DNA of 64,000 nucleotides from Solanum dulcamara (GCF_947179165.1 NC_077245.1:17020740-17084739); one strand, 5' to 3'. Shown: positions 1 through 12,300, counted from the stretch's first letter. Notes: generated by a model not told the origin, from the sequence alone. Numbers and translations are program-made.

Positions 1-527
1 TTATCTTGATCTTGCACATATTTTGTTAGACCTTCAATTGCCTTTGTCAAACTTGCCAGTTGTTTTTCAACAGTTGAGGTGTTAGTCATCATCGCTTGGA
101 TGGCCGTTATGGATGATGGAGCAAAGCATGGATTTTCCCTCAAACTGAAATTTATCTGAAACAAGTTACGTGGAGTGACTGGGGCAGATCTAGTGATTAG
201 GACATCATCTTCATCTTGAATAGTGCAATTCCTTGTGTTAAAAGGACTAAGTCAAGCCAACGTCTTTTCAACAATATCAGTTATATTCTCTCCTTATTCT
301 AATTCATTCGAAAAGAATCTTGCCCCCTTTGAAGATGAAGGATCAAAAACAGGAACCGATGAGGACGACACTTGGAGTGCTTGTTGTCCTAGCAAGTTTG
401 CTCTATTCCTAGTGATGGGTCCTAAACTTCTCATATTTGCATCCAGTATGTTCTCCACTTCAGAGGAGAACTTGGAATCAGTAGCCTTAGTAATAATAGC
501 CCTGGAGTCAAACTTCTTAGATGCCAT
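1..527 (-). pseudogene. Ty3-type retrotransposon gag, broken, runs off the left edge
   Basis: The reading frame starts at an ATG at 527 (MASKKFDSR...) and runs leftwards on the minus strand. It is cut by in-frame stops at 294-296 (TAA) and 252-254 (TGA), but the same frame then stays open to base 1. The last part reads SLTKAIEGLTKYVQ, a phrase typical of gag-pol proteins of plant Ty3-type elements. The start lies 54 bases downstream of a primer-binding site and LTR (see 581-1530), which supports this being the beginning of gag. No protease or pol is visible because the window ends. The two stops imply a non-functional copy. The family was recognised from memory. Confidence 0.7.
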
Positions 528-580
528 TTTAAGTATTCTTAAAATTTGATGATCGATGTAAAGAGATGAGAGGTAGAGAT

Positions 581-599
581 GGTCCCACTGGGTGTGCCA
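581..599 (-). promoter_or_regulatory. Primer-binding site of the minus-strand LTR element
   Basis: On the minus strand this reads TGGCACACCCAGTGGGACC and starts 5 bases after the LTR end at 605. Beginning with TGG next to an LTR is the usual form of a tRNA primer site. I did not assign the tRNA. Confidence 0.7.
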
Positions 600-1051
600 A
601 AATTTGTAAACAATAAATTTTCGAGCCGAGAAAAATAAATAATCAAGATCGGAAAATTAGAGTAACAAAGTGTAATATTTGATTTCAAAATGTAGTGCGT
701 GTTACAATCTCTATGATAATCCTTTGATTCTTCAAATAATATGAAACACGTTGAATTTGAATTTGATTTAGAGTCAAGAACTTGAATAGCTTGATCTTGA
801 ATGTTCGTCTTCAAATTTGGATTTGAATTATTCGTCACGAACACTTGTATGGTTATGACGAATAGTAAATATGAACAAGTAACTTGATCTTGATCTTCTT
901 GATATTCTTCTTCGTTCTTGATCTTGACCTTGAACTTGAATTTGATTACTTGAACTTTGTAGCTTTGTAGAGAATTTGTGGTCTTTGATCCACGAGCTCT
1001 CTTCTTGCTTCTTGTTCTTGAAAACTCACTCTCTCAGAATAATGAGGACCC

Positions 1052-1060
1052 CTATTTATA
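1052..1060 (-). promoter_or_regulatory. TATA box of the LTR promoter
   Basis: Minus strand TATAAATAG, followed about 30 bases downstream by a CT/GA-rich segment. It lies in the middle of the LTR, as expected for the U3/R boundary. Confidence 0.6.
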
Positions 1061-1172
1061 GTTATAGGGAGTGGTATGAGGGTGTGATTTGATTGGTTGG
1101 TTTGAACTGACCAATCAGATTTCTTTGGTGAAGAGTTTTAATTTGATTGGTCAGAACATGTCACATATACAC

Positions 1173-1462
1173 GTGACATTATTCTAGTGGGTCATTTAAT
1201 TTGACTTAGATTGCCACATAACTTCGACACGTGACATAATTTTAGTGGCTTATTTAATTTGACTTAGATTGCCACATAACTTCGACACGTGACATGATTT
1301 TAGTGGCTTATTTAATTTGACTTGGATTACCACATAATTTTGGCACATGGCATTATTCTAATGGCTCATTTAATTTGACTTGAATTGTCATATAAATTTG
1401 ACACGTGGTGTGATTTTAGTGGCTCATTTAATTTGACTTGGATTGTCACATCATTTTGACTA
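1173..1462 (-). repeat. Five tandem 58-bp repeats in the LTR U3
   Basis: Exactly five units of 58 bp (290 bp). Each contains the core ATTTAATTTGACTT followed by GATTGCCACATAA or a variant, and a CACGTG-like junction (GACACGTGACAT). Units 2 and 3 are nearly identical and the outer ones are more diverged. The position upstream of the TATA box suggests enhancer-like repeats, which is inference. Confidence 0.85.
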
Positions 1463-1530
1463 TTTTCTTGAATTTAATGTAGTCTAAATTAATTTACGGA
1501 TTTAAATCCAATATAATTCTAATGTTTACA

Positions 1531-2411
1531 ATATGTTCTTTGTGTTTCTCATTATGTATAATTATATTTGTTTCATGATCTACTACTCATGATTATTTGA
1601 GTTACAAATTTTATCTCTGACTTGTTCATTTCATTTACATTTGTACGTCATAGCATCATAATAATCAAAAACTTTAAAGATTATAACATTCTTACCATTA
1701 TGAATTGTATGCTCATCATCGGAGCAAAATAATGAATTTTTTGAGAGGAATCGACTCCAACGAAAGTCTTGATGTAAGAAGGTTTGAGTGTTTTTAGTTT
1801 CTGTCTTGCATCAGAACAAGTGATAAATCAAGAAAACATGAAAGACAACAAAAATAAAAATGTATCTCATTATTTTATAATAGTATAAAATAAAATTAAG
1901 CAAAGATAAACAAATATCTAAATCACATGAGTGGAAATATATATTAATCAAAAGGACATGCAAAGATCTATTAAAATGTTTAATACCTTGTAGCTTGCTA
2001 CTCAAAATTGTTGAAAAACCTTTTAGCTTACTACTCAAGTTGTTAGAGGTAATTTGATTACAATAGAAGTAGCATAATAACTTTCAGAGTTGGAACATTG
2101 AGTGACGGAATTTAGTGAGTTCCAACCCCCTCTAAAAGCAAAAAAATTAGTGTTTCGTTATTCTTAAACTTAATATACAAAATATAATTTACATATATAA
2201 ATTATTATGTATAATGTAAAATTGAATAAAAATGCCCCCTAGTTAATAGTTTGGTTCAAAAAACGCTCATATTATTACTTTTGGATAAAAAAATATCCCT
2301 TTCCCTAATAAATATATATTTTTAAATTTTTAAATACATTATTTTCTTCTTAATCTCTTTTTATCAATTAAAATAGAATTACCCCATTACTTTTTAAACT
2401 GATAATATATG

Positions 2412-2472
<61 letters not shown>

Positions 2473-2954
2473 CATAGATACCTCTTTATTAATTTTTCTT
2501 TAAATAATGATTAAAAAATAATAAAATAAAAATTATTTTTATTTTTAAATCTTTTTCGAATTGAAATAAGATAAATATTTTCTAATATAATCCCGGATTT
2601 TAAAGTTGCTATGAAAAAGGGTCAACAATAACTCCATCACTGCTATTTTGAAGATACTATTTCGTGTGTTTATGGCATTGTGATTGTTATATCTTAACTT
2701 TAAAACTAATGATCATATTAATAATTTGTTATCCAGTGTTTTCAACTATGAAAATATTGAGAAACAAAAATATTTTCTATTTTATAGGAAAATGAATTTT
2801 ATCGTTATTCAAATGAAAATTTATGATGGATTAATTACTATGATCTTATATACATGTATTTGAAAATTAAAATATTAACGATAGGGTGTAGTTTTGGACA
2901 AAAATATTAACGATAGAAATATTAACTATAAGTATATTTTTGAACTAAAATATT
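1531..2954. other. Intergenic AT-rich stretch without a recognisable gene
   Basis: No conserved reading frame or RNA gene is visible. The only clear structure is the AT microsatellite at 2414-2466. The 75-residue minus-strand frame at 1811-2038 has no recognisable motif and looks like chance in AT-rich DNA. Confidence 0.6.
2414..2466. repeat. (AT)n microsatellite
   Basis: About 26 uninterrupted AT dinucleotides. Confidence 0.95.
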
Positions 2955-2959
2955 ACTAT

Positions 2960-3180
2960 TATTATATAATGGATGTCACTTTTTTTAGTGGGGCCCACTC
3001 AAAGTGGGCAACTAGCCCACTTGGTTTTCTTCTTCCATTGATGGCTATAAAATGCCATCATTTGGCACTGATACAATATACAGACACACACGACAATCTC
3101 TCTCTTTCTTTCTTCTGTCTTTCTTTCTCCTCTTTTATTCTCTCTGCCTTATTCTGCTAAAGTTAGTTTAGTTTATAACA
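2960..3180 (+). repeat. 5' LTR of the copia element
   Basis: 221 bp. It shares the block GTGGGGCCCACTCAAAGTGG with the 3' LTR, and also the TC-rich segment leading to GTTAGTTTAGTTTATAA. It contains a likely TATA box (GCTATAAAATG) near 3045. The primer site follows directly. Confidence 0.85.
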
Positions 3181-3199
3181 CGTTATCAGCACGAGGCTC
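3181..3199 (+). promoter_or_regulatory. Primer-binding region of the copia element
   Basis: CGTTATCAGCACGAGGCTC directly follows the 5' LTR. The same ATACGTTATCAGCACGA string follows the LTR remnant at 59622, so the two belong to related families. Confidence 0.65.
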
Positions 3200-3260
3200 C
3201 AGCTATTTTTAGAAGGTAACAAAAAGTGGTAAGAGTTTTATTTAAATTTATTTTCATAAA

Positions 3261-4286
3261 ATGGCAAATATTTTAAAAACTGAATTTACTTCTCTTGATA
3301 TCTCTGAAAAAGGCTATTCATCATGGGCACTTGATGCCGAAATTCATTTAGAATCAATGGGTCTGACAGACACTATTAAAGATGACAATATGACATCCAA
3401 TCAAGACCGTGCTAAAGCCATGATATTTCTCCGTCACCATCTTGACGAGTGGCTAAAATTACAATATCTCACATTAAAGTGGGCCATTTTGTAGAGGCCC
3501 AACCTAGCCCAATGTAGTTGGATTTGACGACCCCCTTAAATTGTGAAAAAAATTAAAGAAAGATATGACCATCTGAAGTTGGTCATGCTTCCACAAACTC
3601 GTCATGATTGGCTAAATTTGAGATTAATGGATTTCAAAAATATAATTGAATATAATTCTGCTCTATCTAGAATTATAGCTCAGTTAAATTTATGCGGAGA
3701 AGAGATCACTAAGCAAAATAAACTTGAAAAGACATACTCCATATTTCCACCCGTGAATATGCTCCTGCAACAGCAATATCGCAAAAAAAAAAAAAAAATA
3801 TTCTGAATTACTTTCTCACCTTCTGATTGCTGAACGCCACAATGAACTATTAATGAAAAATCATGATAGTCGGCCCGTTGGTTTTTTGCCACTCCCTGAA
3901 GTGAATCAAGCAAATTATAACCAACGAGAAAGAGGTCATGGCCCCAATCGTGGTCGTGGTCAAAGAAGGAATTTTTATCATGATACTCGACTGGCACCGA
4001 GAAATGACCAGCAATATAAAAGGCAGGGTAAAAAGCCAGAAGCTTTACCGAAGAATAATTTAGAAAGTGTATATCATAAATGTGGAGGTGTGGGCACTGA
4101 TCGCGGACTTGTCGATCGTCAAAACGTCTGGTTTATCTATATCAGGCATCATTAAAAAGGGCAGAAAATAATCCAGAGATAAATTTTATCTCTGAAGATA
4201 ATATTGAGCTTATGCATTTGGATGTAGCTGATTTCTTTAATTTTCCAAATGAAAATATGAATATTGACAAGACTAATAATATGTAA
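3261..4286 (+). pseudogene. copia gag, disrupted
   Basis: Starts at ATG 3261 (MANILKTEFTSLDISEKGYSSW). This is a gag of the UBN2 type, with recognisable phrases AMIFLRHHLDEWLK and KERYDHLK. The frame breaks at 3492-3494 (TAG) and in the junk-like segment to about 3545. It breaks again at an A-run (3782-3800) that shifts the frame, and again near a decayed zinc knuckle around 4077-4105 (YHKCGG remains). The last part, ending at the TAA at 4284-4286, reads EDNIELMHLDVADFF in another frame. Gag would coat the genomic RNA in virus-like particles; this copy cannot be made intact. Confidence 0.8.
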
Positions 4287-4406
4287 ATATTTTTCTTTTT
4301 ATTTGTATTAAATATGATGTTTGTATTTTCCTAGTCAATGTAAATTAATAAAATTTGTGTAATATATCATGTGTTAATACTTAATTTATTTCTTATTGAA
4401 GAAAAT

Positions 4407-7261
4407 ATGGAAATGCCTCAAATCTTGTTTGGATCAATGATAAATCAAGAGGATATTTGTGTAATTGATAGTGGAACAACTCATGCTATTTTTAAAGACG
4501 AGAAATATTTTTCCAATTTGCTTAGAAGAAAAGCTAATGTTACTACAATATCTGGTAATTCAAAAATGATAGAAGGCTCCGGAAGAGCTACTATAATTCT
4601 GCCTAAGGGGACAAAAATTGTTATAGAAGATGCACTATTTTCTTCTAAATCCCCAAGAAACTTGTTAAGTTTTAAAAATATCCGCATAAATGGATATCAT
4701 GTTGAGACACTAAATGAAATGAATATTGAATATCTTGGTATAACCAAGAGTGTCTCAAGCCAGAAATATATTTTGGAAAAATTATCAACTTTGTCTTCTG
4801 GCCTATATTATGCAAAAATTAGTGCAATTGAAGCACATATGATCGTAAACCAGAAGTTTATCGATCCAAATACATTCGTGCTATGGCATGATCGAATAGG
4901 TAATCCTGGATCAATAATGATGAGACGAATTCTTGAAAATTCAATTGGACATCCGTTAAAGAACCACAAGATTCTTACAAATGATGAATTTTCATGTGTT
5001 GCTTATTATCAAGGCAAATTAATTGCCAGACCATCGATCCTGAATGTTGACATCGAATCTCCTGACTTTTTAGAGCGTATTCATAGAGATATATGTGGAC
5101 CTATTCATTCACCTAGTGGATTGTTTAGATATTTTATAGTCCTAATAGATGAATCATCTAAATGATCTCATGTGTGCTTATTATCATCTCGCAACCTGGT
5201 GTTTGCGAAGTTGTTAGCACAAATAATAAGATTGAGAGCGCAATTCCCAGATTATCCAATTAAGATCATTCGCCTTGATAATGCTGGAGAATTTACATCC
5301 CAAGCTTTTAATGATTATTACTTATAAATTGGGATAAAAACTGAACATCATGTTGCTCATGTTCATACTCAAAATGGCCTTGCAGAGTCATTTATAAAGC
5401 GCCTACAATTGATAGTAAGACCTCTACTAATGAAAACAAAATTGCCAATTACTGTTTTGAGTCATGCTATGTTACATGCAGCAGCATTTGTACGTCTCAG
5501 ACCAACACATTATAATAAATACTCTCCGTCACAAGTATTTGGTCATGAACTAAATATAACCCATTTAAGAATTTTTGGTTGTGCGGTATATGTGCCTGTA
5601 GCACCACCACAACGTATAAAAATGGGCCCTCAACGAAGGTTGGGAATATATGTTGGGTTTGACTCACCCTCCATAATTCGATACCTTGAATCGTTGATTA
5701 GAGATTTATTCATTGCTTGATTTGCAGATTGTCGGTTTGATGAAACACTTTTCTCGCCATTACAGGAAGTGAAAAAGGAACTCGAAAAAGAAAAAGAAAT
5801 TACGTGGAAAGTTTTATCACTATCACATTTTGATCCACGTACCCGCACATGTGAGCAGGAGGTCCAGAAGATCATCCACTTACAGAAAATAGCAAATCAA
5901 ATACCAGATGCATTTACTGATTTGAAACGGATAACTAAATCACATATCCCTGCAGTTAATGTGCTTATCCGGATTGATGTTCCAAAAGGACCATCTACAA
6001 GTATCATAGCTTCTGAATCCCAAACACGCTAGAAGCGTGGTAGACCACTGGGTTCAAAGGATAAAAATCCTAGAAAGAGAATCGTGAAAAATAATAAAGA
6101 TGATACTACATAAGAACTTCCTGAAGAAGGTCAACATTTGAGTAATCCTGATATTCCTGAAGAAATCAGTGAACCCGAGACTCAAGTGAATGAAAAACTT
6201 TTAATAAGTTCTATCGGTGATGAGATAAATCTAGATCGATCAAAAATTACGGTGGATAATGTTTTTGCATATAATGTTGCAATAACCTCATGCAAGATAG
6301 TTAAAGTCTTGAGCCTAAATCCGTCGAAGATTGTCGACGTAGATGTGATTGGCCAGAATGGCAAAATGCAATTCAATCAGAATTAGACTCACTTGCTAAA
6401 CGTGAGGTCTTTGGACCCGTAGTCCAAACCCCTGAAGGTGTAAAATCAGTTGGCTATAAATGGGTTTTTATACGAAAACGAAATGAGAGAAATGAAATTG
6501 TAAGATACAAGGCATGCCTTGTTGCACAAGAAGAGGATGAAGAAATTCTTGGTCCTGAAGTACCATATCTCAGTGCTATTGGTGCACTTATGTATCTTGC
6601 TAACGCAACTAGACCTGATATAACATTTTCTGTTAATTTGCTAGCAAGGTATAGTTCATCCCAAACGCGAAGGCATTGGAACGGTATCAAACATCTTTTG
6701 CGATACCTGAAGGGTACTATTGATATGGGTTTGTTTTATACTAAGAAATGTTGCATAGACCTTATTGGTTATGCAGATGCAGGTTATTTATCAGACCCAC
6801 ATAAAGCTCGATCTCAGACAGACAATCTATTTACACATGGAGGAACTGCTATATCATGACGATCTACAAAATAGTCCATTGTTGCTACTTCTTCAAATCA
6901 TGCTGAAATAATAGCAATTTATGAAGCAAGTAGAGCATGTGTGTGGTTGAGATCGATGATACAGTTCATCAAAGAAAGATGTGATCTGGAAAATAATGTT
7001 AAAGTAACCACAGTTATATTCGAAGAAAATGCCGCGTGCATAGCTCAGTTGAAAGGTGACTTCATAAAAGGAGACAGAACGAAATATATTTCACCAAAAT
7101 TATTTTTCACACATAATCTACAGAAGAATGGTGATATTGATGTACAACAAGTTCGTTCAAGTGATAATCTTGCAGATTTATTCACAAAGGCATTACCAAT
7201 ATCAACTTTTGAGAAATTAAGATATAAGGTTGGAATGCATCGTCTCCAAAATATCAAATGA
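4407..7261 (+). pseudogene. copia pol (protease, integrase, RT remnant, RNase H), disrupted
   Basis: The ATG at 4407 opens MEMPQILFG..., followed by the protease motif VIDSGTTHAIF (about 4462-4495) and a GAG-pre-integrase segment LWHDRIGNPG near 4880. The integrase core runs from about 5040 to 5720, with the acidic residues visible in HRDICGP, RLDNAGEF and NGLAESF. A TGA at 5163 and a TAA near 5325 interrupt it. Reverse transcriptase begins (GYKWVFIRKR, about 6450) but jumps after about 6530 from LVAQ to EILGPEVPYLS. The palm with the YVDD box is therefore missing. RNase H follows (GYADAGYLSDP, NHAEIIA). Its usual third motif EDNAAC reads EENAAC here, so a catalytic Asp is now Glu. The final stop is at 7259-7261. 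Confidence 0.85.
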
Positions 7262-7520
7262 AGCTTTCATCAGGGGGAGTAAAATACGCGCTGCACTCTT
7301 TTTTCCTTAACCAAGGTTTTGTCTCACTGGGTTTTCATGGTAAGGTTTTTAATGAGGCAGCACTCAAGACGTATTATCAAATATGTGTACTCTTTTTTCT
7401 TCACTAGGCTTTTTTCCACTAAATTTTTCTTAGTATGGTTTTGACGAGACACAACATCTATGACATTCAGAATAACTCTATATATATTTGTTCTTTCACT
7501 AGATTTTTTTTTGACATCCA

Positions 7521-7528
7521 AAAGGGAG
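7521..7528 (+). promoter_or_regulatory. Polypurine tract of the copia element
   Basis: AAAGGGAG immediately before the 3' LTR at 7529, where plus-strand DNA priming would start. Confidence 0.7.
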
Positions 7529-7685
7529 TATTATGTAATGGATATCACTTTTATTAGTGGGGCCCACTCAAAGTGGGCAACTAGCCTGATACAATATACA
7601 ATCTCTCTCTTTCTTTCTTCTGTCTTTCTTTCTCCTCTTTTATTCTTTCTGCCTTATTCCGCTAAAGTTAGTTTAGTTTATAATA
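7529..7685 (+). repeat. 3' LTR of the copia element, internally deleted
   Basis: 157 bp, against 221 bp in the 5' LTR. Compared with that LTR it lacks the segment from CCCACTTGG to the end of the TATA region, and a short CA-rich piece. It is followed by the target duplication ACTAT (7686-7690). Confidence 0.85.
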
Positions 7686-7690
7686 ACTAT

Positions 7691-7929
7691 TGTTTTTTAT
7701 TTAATTTGTATTTTGGTTAGAAGTGTTCTTTTCCCTATTTTAAACGGAAACCGGTGAGGGTTGTATGTAACTGGAACAAGCTTTTTTTCATCCCCGCTCT
7801 CGTCCTTCCATGCTGTCATCGCACTGCTTGTCATCGAGGACCAGCTTCTTTCTCCTCATCTCAACTCCATCATAGCAGCAAAGAAGCTAAGTTCAATCAG
7901 CAATCAACGCACGTTCTAAGTCGATTGAG
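7691..7929 (+). promoter_or_regulatory. Promoter and first, non-coding exon of the PQBP1-like gene
   Basis: The first exon probably starts around 7740-7790 and ends at 7929, where GATTGAG is followed by the splice donor GTGAGATTTC. No ATG-led frame of note lies in it. A copia 3' LTR ends at 7685, so only about 50-100 bp of native promoter separates the transposon from the likely start. The exon boundaries are inferred from splice-site strings only. A plausible acceptor for the next exon is CTGTATCCAG at 9269-9278. Confidence 0.45.
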
Positions 7930-9278
7930 GTGAGATTTCTTCAATATTGTCTTGTATTCATCCAATTATAGAGTTCATAAGCAGTAATCTCACACACCCA
8001 ACTCCTAAAGTGAGAACCAGATTATTAGACTTTTATCATAATTTGGCGAAACATATATTGCAAGTGTCTTGTGATGGGTGTGTTCAATATGCACGTTAGG
8101 TGTTCGATGAAATTCCGACTATGGATTGGGCCACTTTGACGGGCTTCATGTAGGTGTTAGATGAAAGATTGAACACATTGTTAGGTGGAGATTAGATATC
8201 TCTACTGGACTGGCGTGCAGCAGTAGCCATGTGATCATGTATAAGTGAAGTGAAGGAACCCATTTTCTATGCTGTTAAGTAGGATCGATATTCTAATTTA
8301 GGGGTTGATGAGAAGGTGCGCAGTTCATTACTCTATTTAGTCGGAGGAGAAGTAAGCGGTAAATAGAGAGTGCTTTTCAATCTCTATGGATCTGGATGTA
8401 AAGAGGACACTTTCTTTTTAGTTGCCAACTTGCCATTAGGGAGGAGGAATTGGGTATCGAAGAGGTAGAAATTTTGAGCAGACGCAAGAGGATGAAAAAT
8501 TGATTTAATAACATTCTTCCTAGGATTTAGTCCCGAGTCCGTAGGCAACTATAATTTTGTGTCATCTTTCGAATTTATATAGTTTTCAAGATACAGGAAT
8601 TCTTCCTTAGAATGGTCAGCCTAGTTTCGAATTGTTAGATTCAGTTAAAGACAATGGGAGTATTAGGCACGAAAGTTTCTTCAATTAAAAGGTAGACGAC
8701 AAGCATAACGACATTTGCATTTAGGACAGGAACACTGTTTGCAGATTTTATCACTTTCTTTACATATCCCCAACTGTTCACTCTTGTTGTAGATCAAATC
8801 TTTTCTGCTGGTTGTATAAGTAGAAATGATCTATTCTATCTTGGATAAATGACGCAGTTGCTTACATGAGTTTGAATGGTAAATCAATGAGGGAACAGCG
8901 ATTCCATTTCTTTTGCTGCTTTCAGAGTTTTAGGATGAAACTCTATACTATGAATAGTTGATACCATGTCTTCTAGTGATTTGTAGAATTGTGAATGGGT
9001 TCTCAAATTTTCCTCACTTGGGGGAAAGAAAGAAAAATGGGTTACAGAACGGAATTCTGTGAGAATATTCTCCATTCTTCTGAAAAATGGAATCCTAAAT
9101 TGTATTAGCTCTCCCACTGCTAAAGCATACCTCATTTTATCTATTTTCTTATTTTTTCTGTTTAATGAGGACTTTGGTTCTGAGTTATGACCTACTATGG
9201 ATCCTTATCTCTCCAATCAGCTTGTATACTTATAATATTTGTCAATTTAACTCATCCTTCGAAGACTTCTGTATCCAG
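7930..9278 (+). other. Probable 5'-UTR intron
   Basis: Bounded by GTGAG (7930) and CCAG (9278). I see no repeat or reading frame in it that I recognise. The minus-strand frame at 8884-9135 has no motif. The donor fits the plant consensus well; the acceptor is the best candidate upstream of the ATG. Confidence 0.4.
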
Positions 9279-9382
9279 GTGGACTGATTCTTGGTCACCT
9301 CCGGTATCACGTTAATATTTTTGACCCTTTAAAGTTCTGAAACTTGGAGATATTGGATGCTTATGTTTGATATTTGAAGCTT

Positions 9383-12300
9383 ATGGATGACCATACTGAA
9401 CAACCTCTTCCACCCGGGGTTCTTTCTACGTCATATTCTTCACCACTTGTGCCAACTTTGAATCCTGCTGGACATTTTCCCCAGTCCTTTCAGAAAACTG
9501 CTAATTTTTGTTACCATGCTGGCAATGGCGATGGAACTCTTTTCCCTGTGGTCACTTCTGTTCAACCTTTCATTGAATCTTTTCATACCTCTGAACACGT
9601 GCCTTCTGAGGCTATACTCAATACTTTACCGTCCAATTTGGAATCTATTAATGGATTGAAGTTACAGCCACAAAGTGCTAATGATCTTGAGAGTGCTGCT
9701 CAGAATGCTGTTTTTCATGAACAGGTCTGTTTTACCCTTTCGATAGGTGCTTTATTTATTTCTTCATTTATTGATCTAAATTATTTGTTTTCCTGCACAG
9801 GAAATTTCTGCACAAAAAGTAATACAAAGTCAAAGGTTTGTTTTATTTGGCTTTTATATTTAACTTTATTCAAGCTGAAACTATACAAGAGGAAGGAATG
9901 TTTTACGATAATTTCACTTCTCAAATCCAGAGAAGCAAGGAATGCAAGTGGACCTAAGGATAATTCAGATATTTTCTCCGGTCGTCATGACCCAAATGCT
10001 TTAAAGGTGTTTTGAGTCTCTTGGACTCTTTGTTACCTTTCTTGTGATGTCTCTCATGGTAGCACATTTTCTAGTTGGCCTTACTATACTGTCTGCTAAC
10101 TGCAATTTACAGGAGCATTTACTCCAAATGACAGCAGAGCATCGTATGCAAATGTCCTTAAAGCGTGGAAAGTCAACACAGCCTGAACAAGGTAGGTATC
10201 TTACTGCAATTTATATGGAACAGTTGATATCCTTTTAATGATGTCACAAATCAAAACATGCAATAAATGTATTCAAAACCTTTTCTTTTCTACTTTTAAT
10301 ATTTTCCCAGGCCATGAAACAACTAAAAATGTACATGTTACCAATGGTTATTGGCAGAAGGAATGCCCTTTGAATTTTTCTAGTAGTGCATTGAAAAAAT
10401 CCCTATCTTTTCCCTCACAAACATAGATTGTATATGCTTACTTCTGGCCTATGAAAGCACAGAAAGTCAACAAGATGAATGTGTTAATGCCTTTTAGCTT
10501 TGTCTGGATGATCCTCATTCTTTTGACCTTTTTTAATGTGCTAATTTTGGCTGATTTTTGTTGGGGAAGAGCTCATAATAGCAAGAGAGGTCCCTTCAAG
10601 TTCAACACTATCTGTAACTAACCTTTAAGCTCAACACTATCTGTAACTACTCTTCAACCTTAAGGTATATTATGACTTTTTGATCTGGAAGGATGAGTTA
10701 ACTTTATCTCTTGCTCCTTGACCTCTCAACCAACTAGTTCTGTTGAATATTATATCAAACCCATTAATTGAATACTAAGTATTAGCGTCAGTATGTTATA
10801 AGTATCAAGACTTTAGTAGAATTCTTTTTTCACATTGGACAAATATCGTGTGTATTTGTGTTTGACGCCTATTAAACCGTGTCTCTTGATAAACTGATGG
10901 TTGTGATGGACATGCTTCTGTTTGATGGACATATAGTTGACTTAGGAACAAGTACACATCCTAGATCATAATGTGTGACTTGTCACAATGGGAGTTTCTT
11001 GCAAATTGGTGGGAGAAAAAATCTAAATCCTACTAGACTGTAAACTTGGTCTTTGTATGTGTACACGTTCAACGGTCAAGGGTGTGACCTAGTGGTCAAT
11101 GAAGTGGGTGAAGAACTATGAGGTCTCAGATCAAGTCCCAGTGGAGGCAAAAAAACACTAGGTGTTCTTCTCATATATTCAAGTCTTGGTGGACAAAGTT
11201 ACCCTATACTTATGCTGGTGGGGAGTAGCAGCCTAGTAGGTATCCTGTGCTATAGTAGAGGTGTGCGAGAGTTGGTCTTGACACCATCATCATAAAAAAT
11301 GAAGTTTGAATTGTTGTTTCGATAGTAAGTGCGTGCCCACTCCTCCCAAAAACTTTCATCAGGAAAGCATGGATTAGGCGATAATCTATAACACTTAAAT
11401 ATCATTGGATGAGGGTCAAAGTTATAATATCATTTCAGTTTTAATTTTTTTTTGTCATATCATTAAATTAAGGACATTTCTAAAAGCTGAAATTGTTGAT
11501 TGGACTGCTTTACCTTCTAATTTCGCCTCTTATTTGCGAATCTAATGATCTGTTAGGGTTATTTTTTTGGATAGTACATGACTTTTAGAACAAGGTCCAA
11601 TCAGGTTTACTGTTTATATGATGAACATTGAAAAGAAACTTTACATTCTGTATAACATATTGGAACAATGATCATAACATAGTTCATGGGATATTAGCTT
11701 ACAGCGAGCAAGCTAATCTAGACTAAAGTAAAATCTGGTTGTTATTTGGAGAAAATGTAATTCCACAACAATTTAACTCATTGGAGGAGGTTTTGAAACT
11801 TTTTCTCTAATCATGTCAATGATGTCTGTTATCATGATCAGTTGATTTGCTTTTAATAGTTCTATTTGAGTTCTTGCAACTCAGAGCTAGGGCTCTCTTT
11901 AGGATTTAAGTAATAGATTAATACTCTGCTTTATCTTATAAAATGAAGTTATAGATTGGTGCTGTTATCATGGTGATTTACCAGATGTTGTATGAAACAG
12001 ATCTTATTTCTTGTTCGGCAGAATTTGGGACTTGTGAACTTCATAGTTGACCCTGCTATGTTTATATATGGTGAAATTATATTGCTGTTGAATTGACTCT
12101 GAAAAGAGGTTCAAAGGTAGATATAGATATTTCTCACTCCATCTCTTCCCTAAATTGAACAAATAAAGAGTAGGCCTAAAATCTGAATAACCTGGAATCT
12201 AGATCTAAGTAAGTAAAGATTAATGTGTCACCAAAATTGACAGGGCTTTTAATTCTGGCATGGCTTTGTAAAACACTTCTCTTTCATTGGAGCTGTTCGT

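Larger units (their letters stand above)
605..1530 (-). repeat. 5' LTR of the minus-strand Ty3-type element
   Basis: The 926-bp segment begins TGTAAACA and ends TGTTTACA, an inverted pair with the TG...CA ends of an LTR. The primer site and gag follow in the minus direction, so this is the 5' LTR. Its U3 carries five tandem 58-bp units (1173-1462), and a TATA box lies at 1052-1060. The flanking bases at 1531-1535 are ATATG; the matching target duplication would lie left of the window. Confidence 0.8.
2960..7685 (+). mobile_element. Ty1/copia retrotransposon, structurally complete ends, coding region dead
   Basis: Two LTRs (2960-3180 and 7529-7685) bound a gag-pol region in the copia order: protease, integrase, reverse transcriptase, RNase H. 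The 5-bp target duplication ACTAT is present at 2955-2959 and 7686-7690. A purine tract (7521-7528) abuts the 3' LTR. The LTR ends are unusual: both start TATTATGTAATGG or a close variant, not TG. The 3' LTR has lost about 50 bp, including the probable TATA region GGCTATAAAATGCC of the 5' LTR. The coding frame has stops, frameshifts and a large deletion in reverse transcriptase, so the copy cannot move by itself. It may belong to the Bianca or a related lineage, but I am not sure. Confidence 0.9.

Noticed and set aside
9725..9930. Open frame running through introns at 9725-9800 and 9836-9930
   Set aside because: Good GT-AG borders and the in-frame join of the exons show these are introns that happen to lack stops.
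11074..11150. tRNA-like promoter boxes, considered as a tRNA gene
   Set aside because: No cloverleaf can be formed; the boxes are the head of a SINE.
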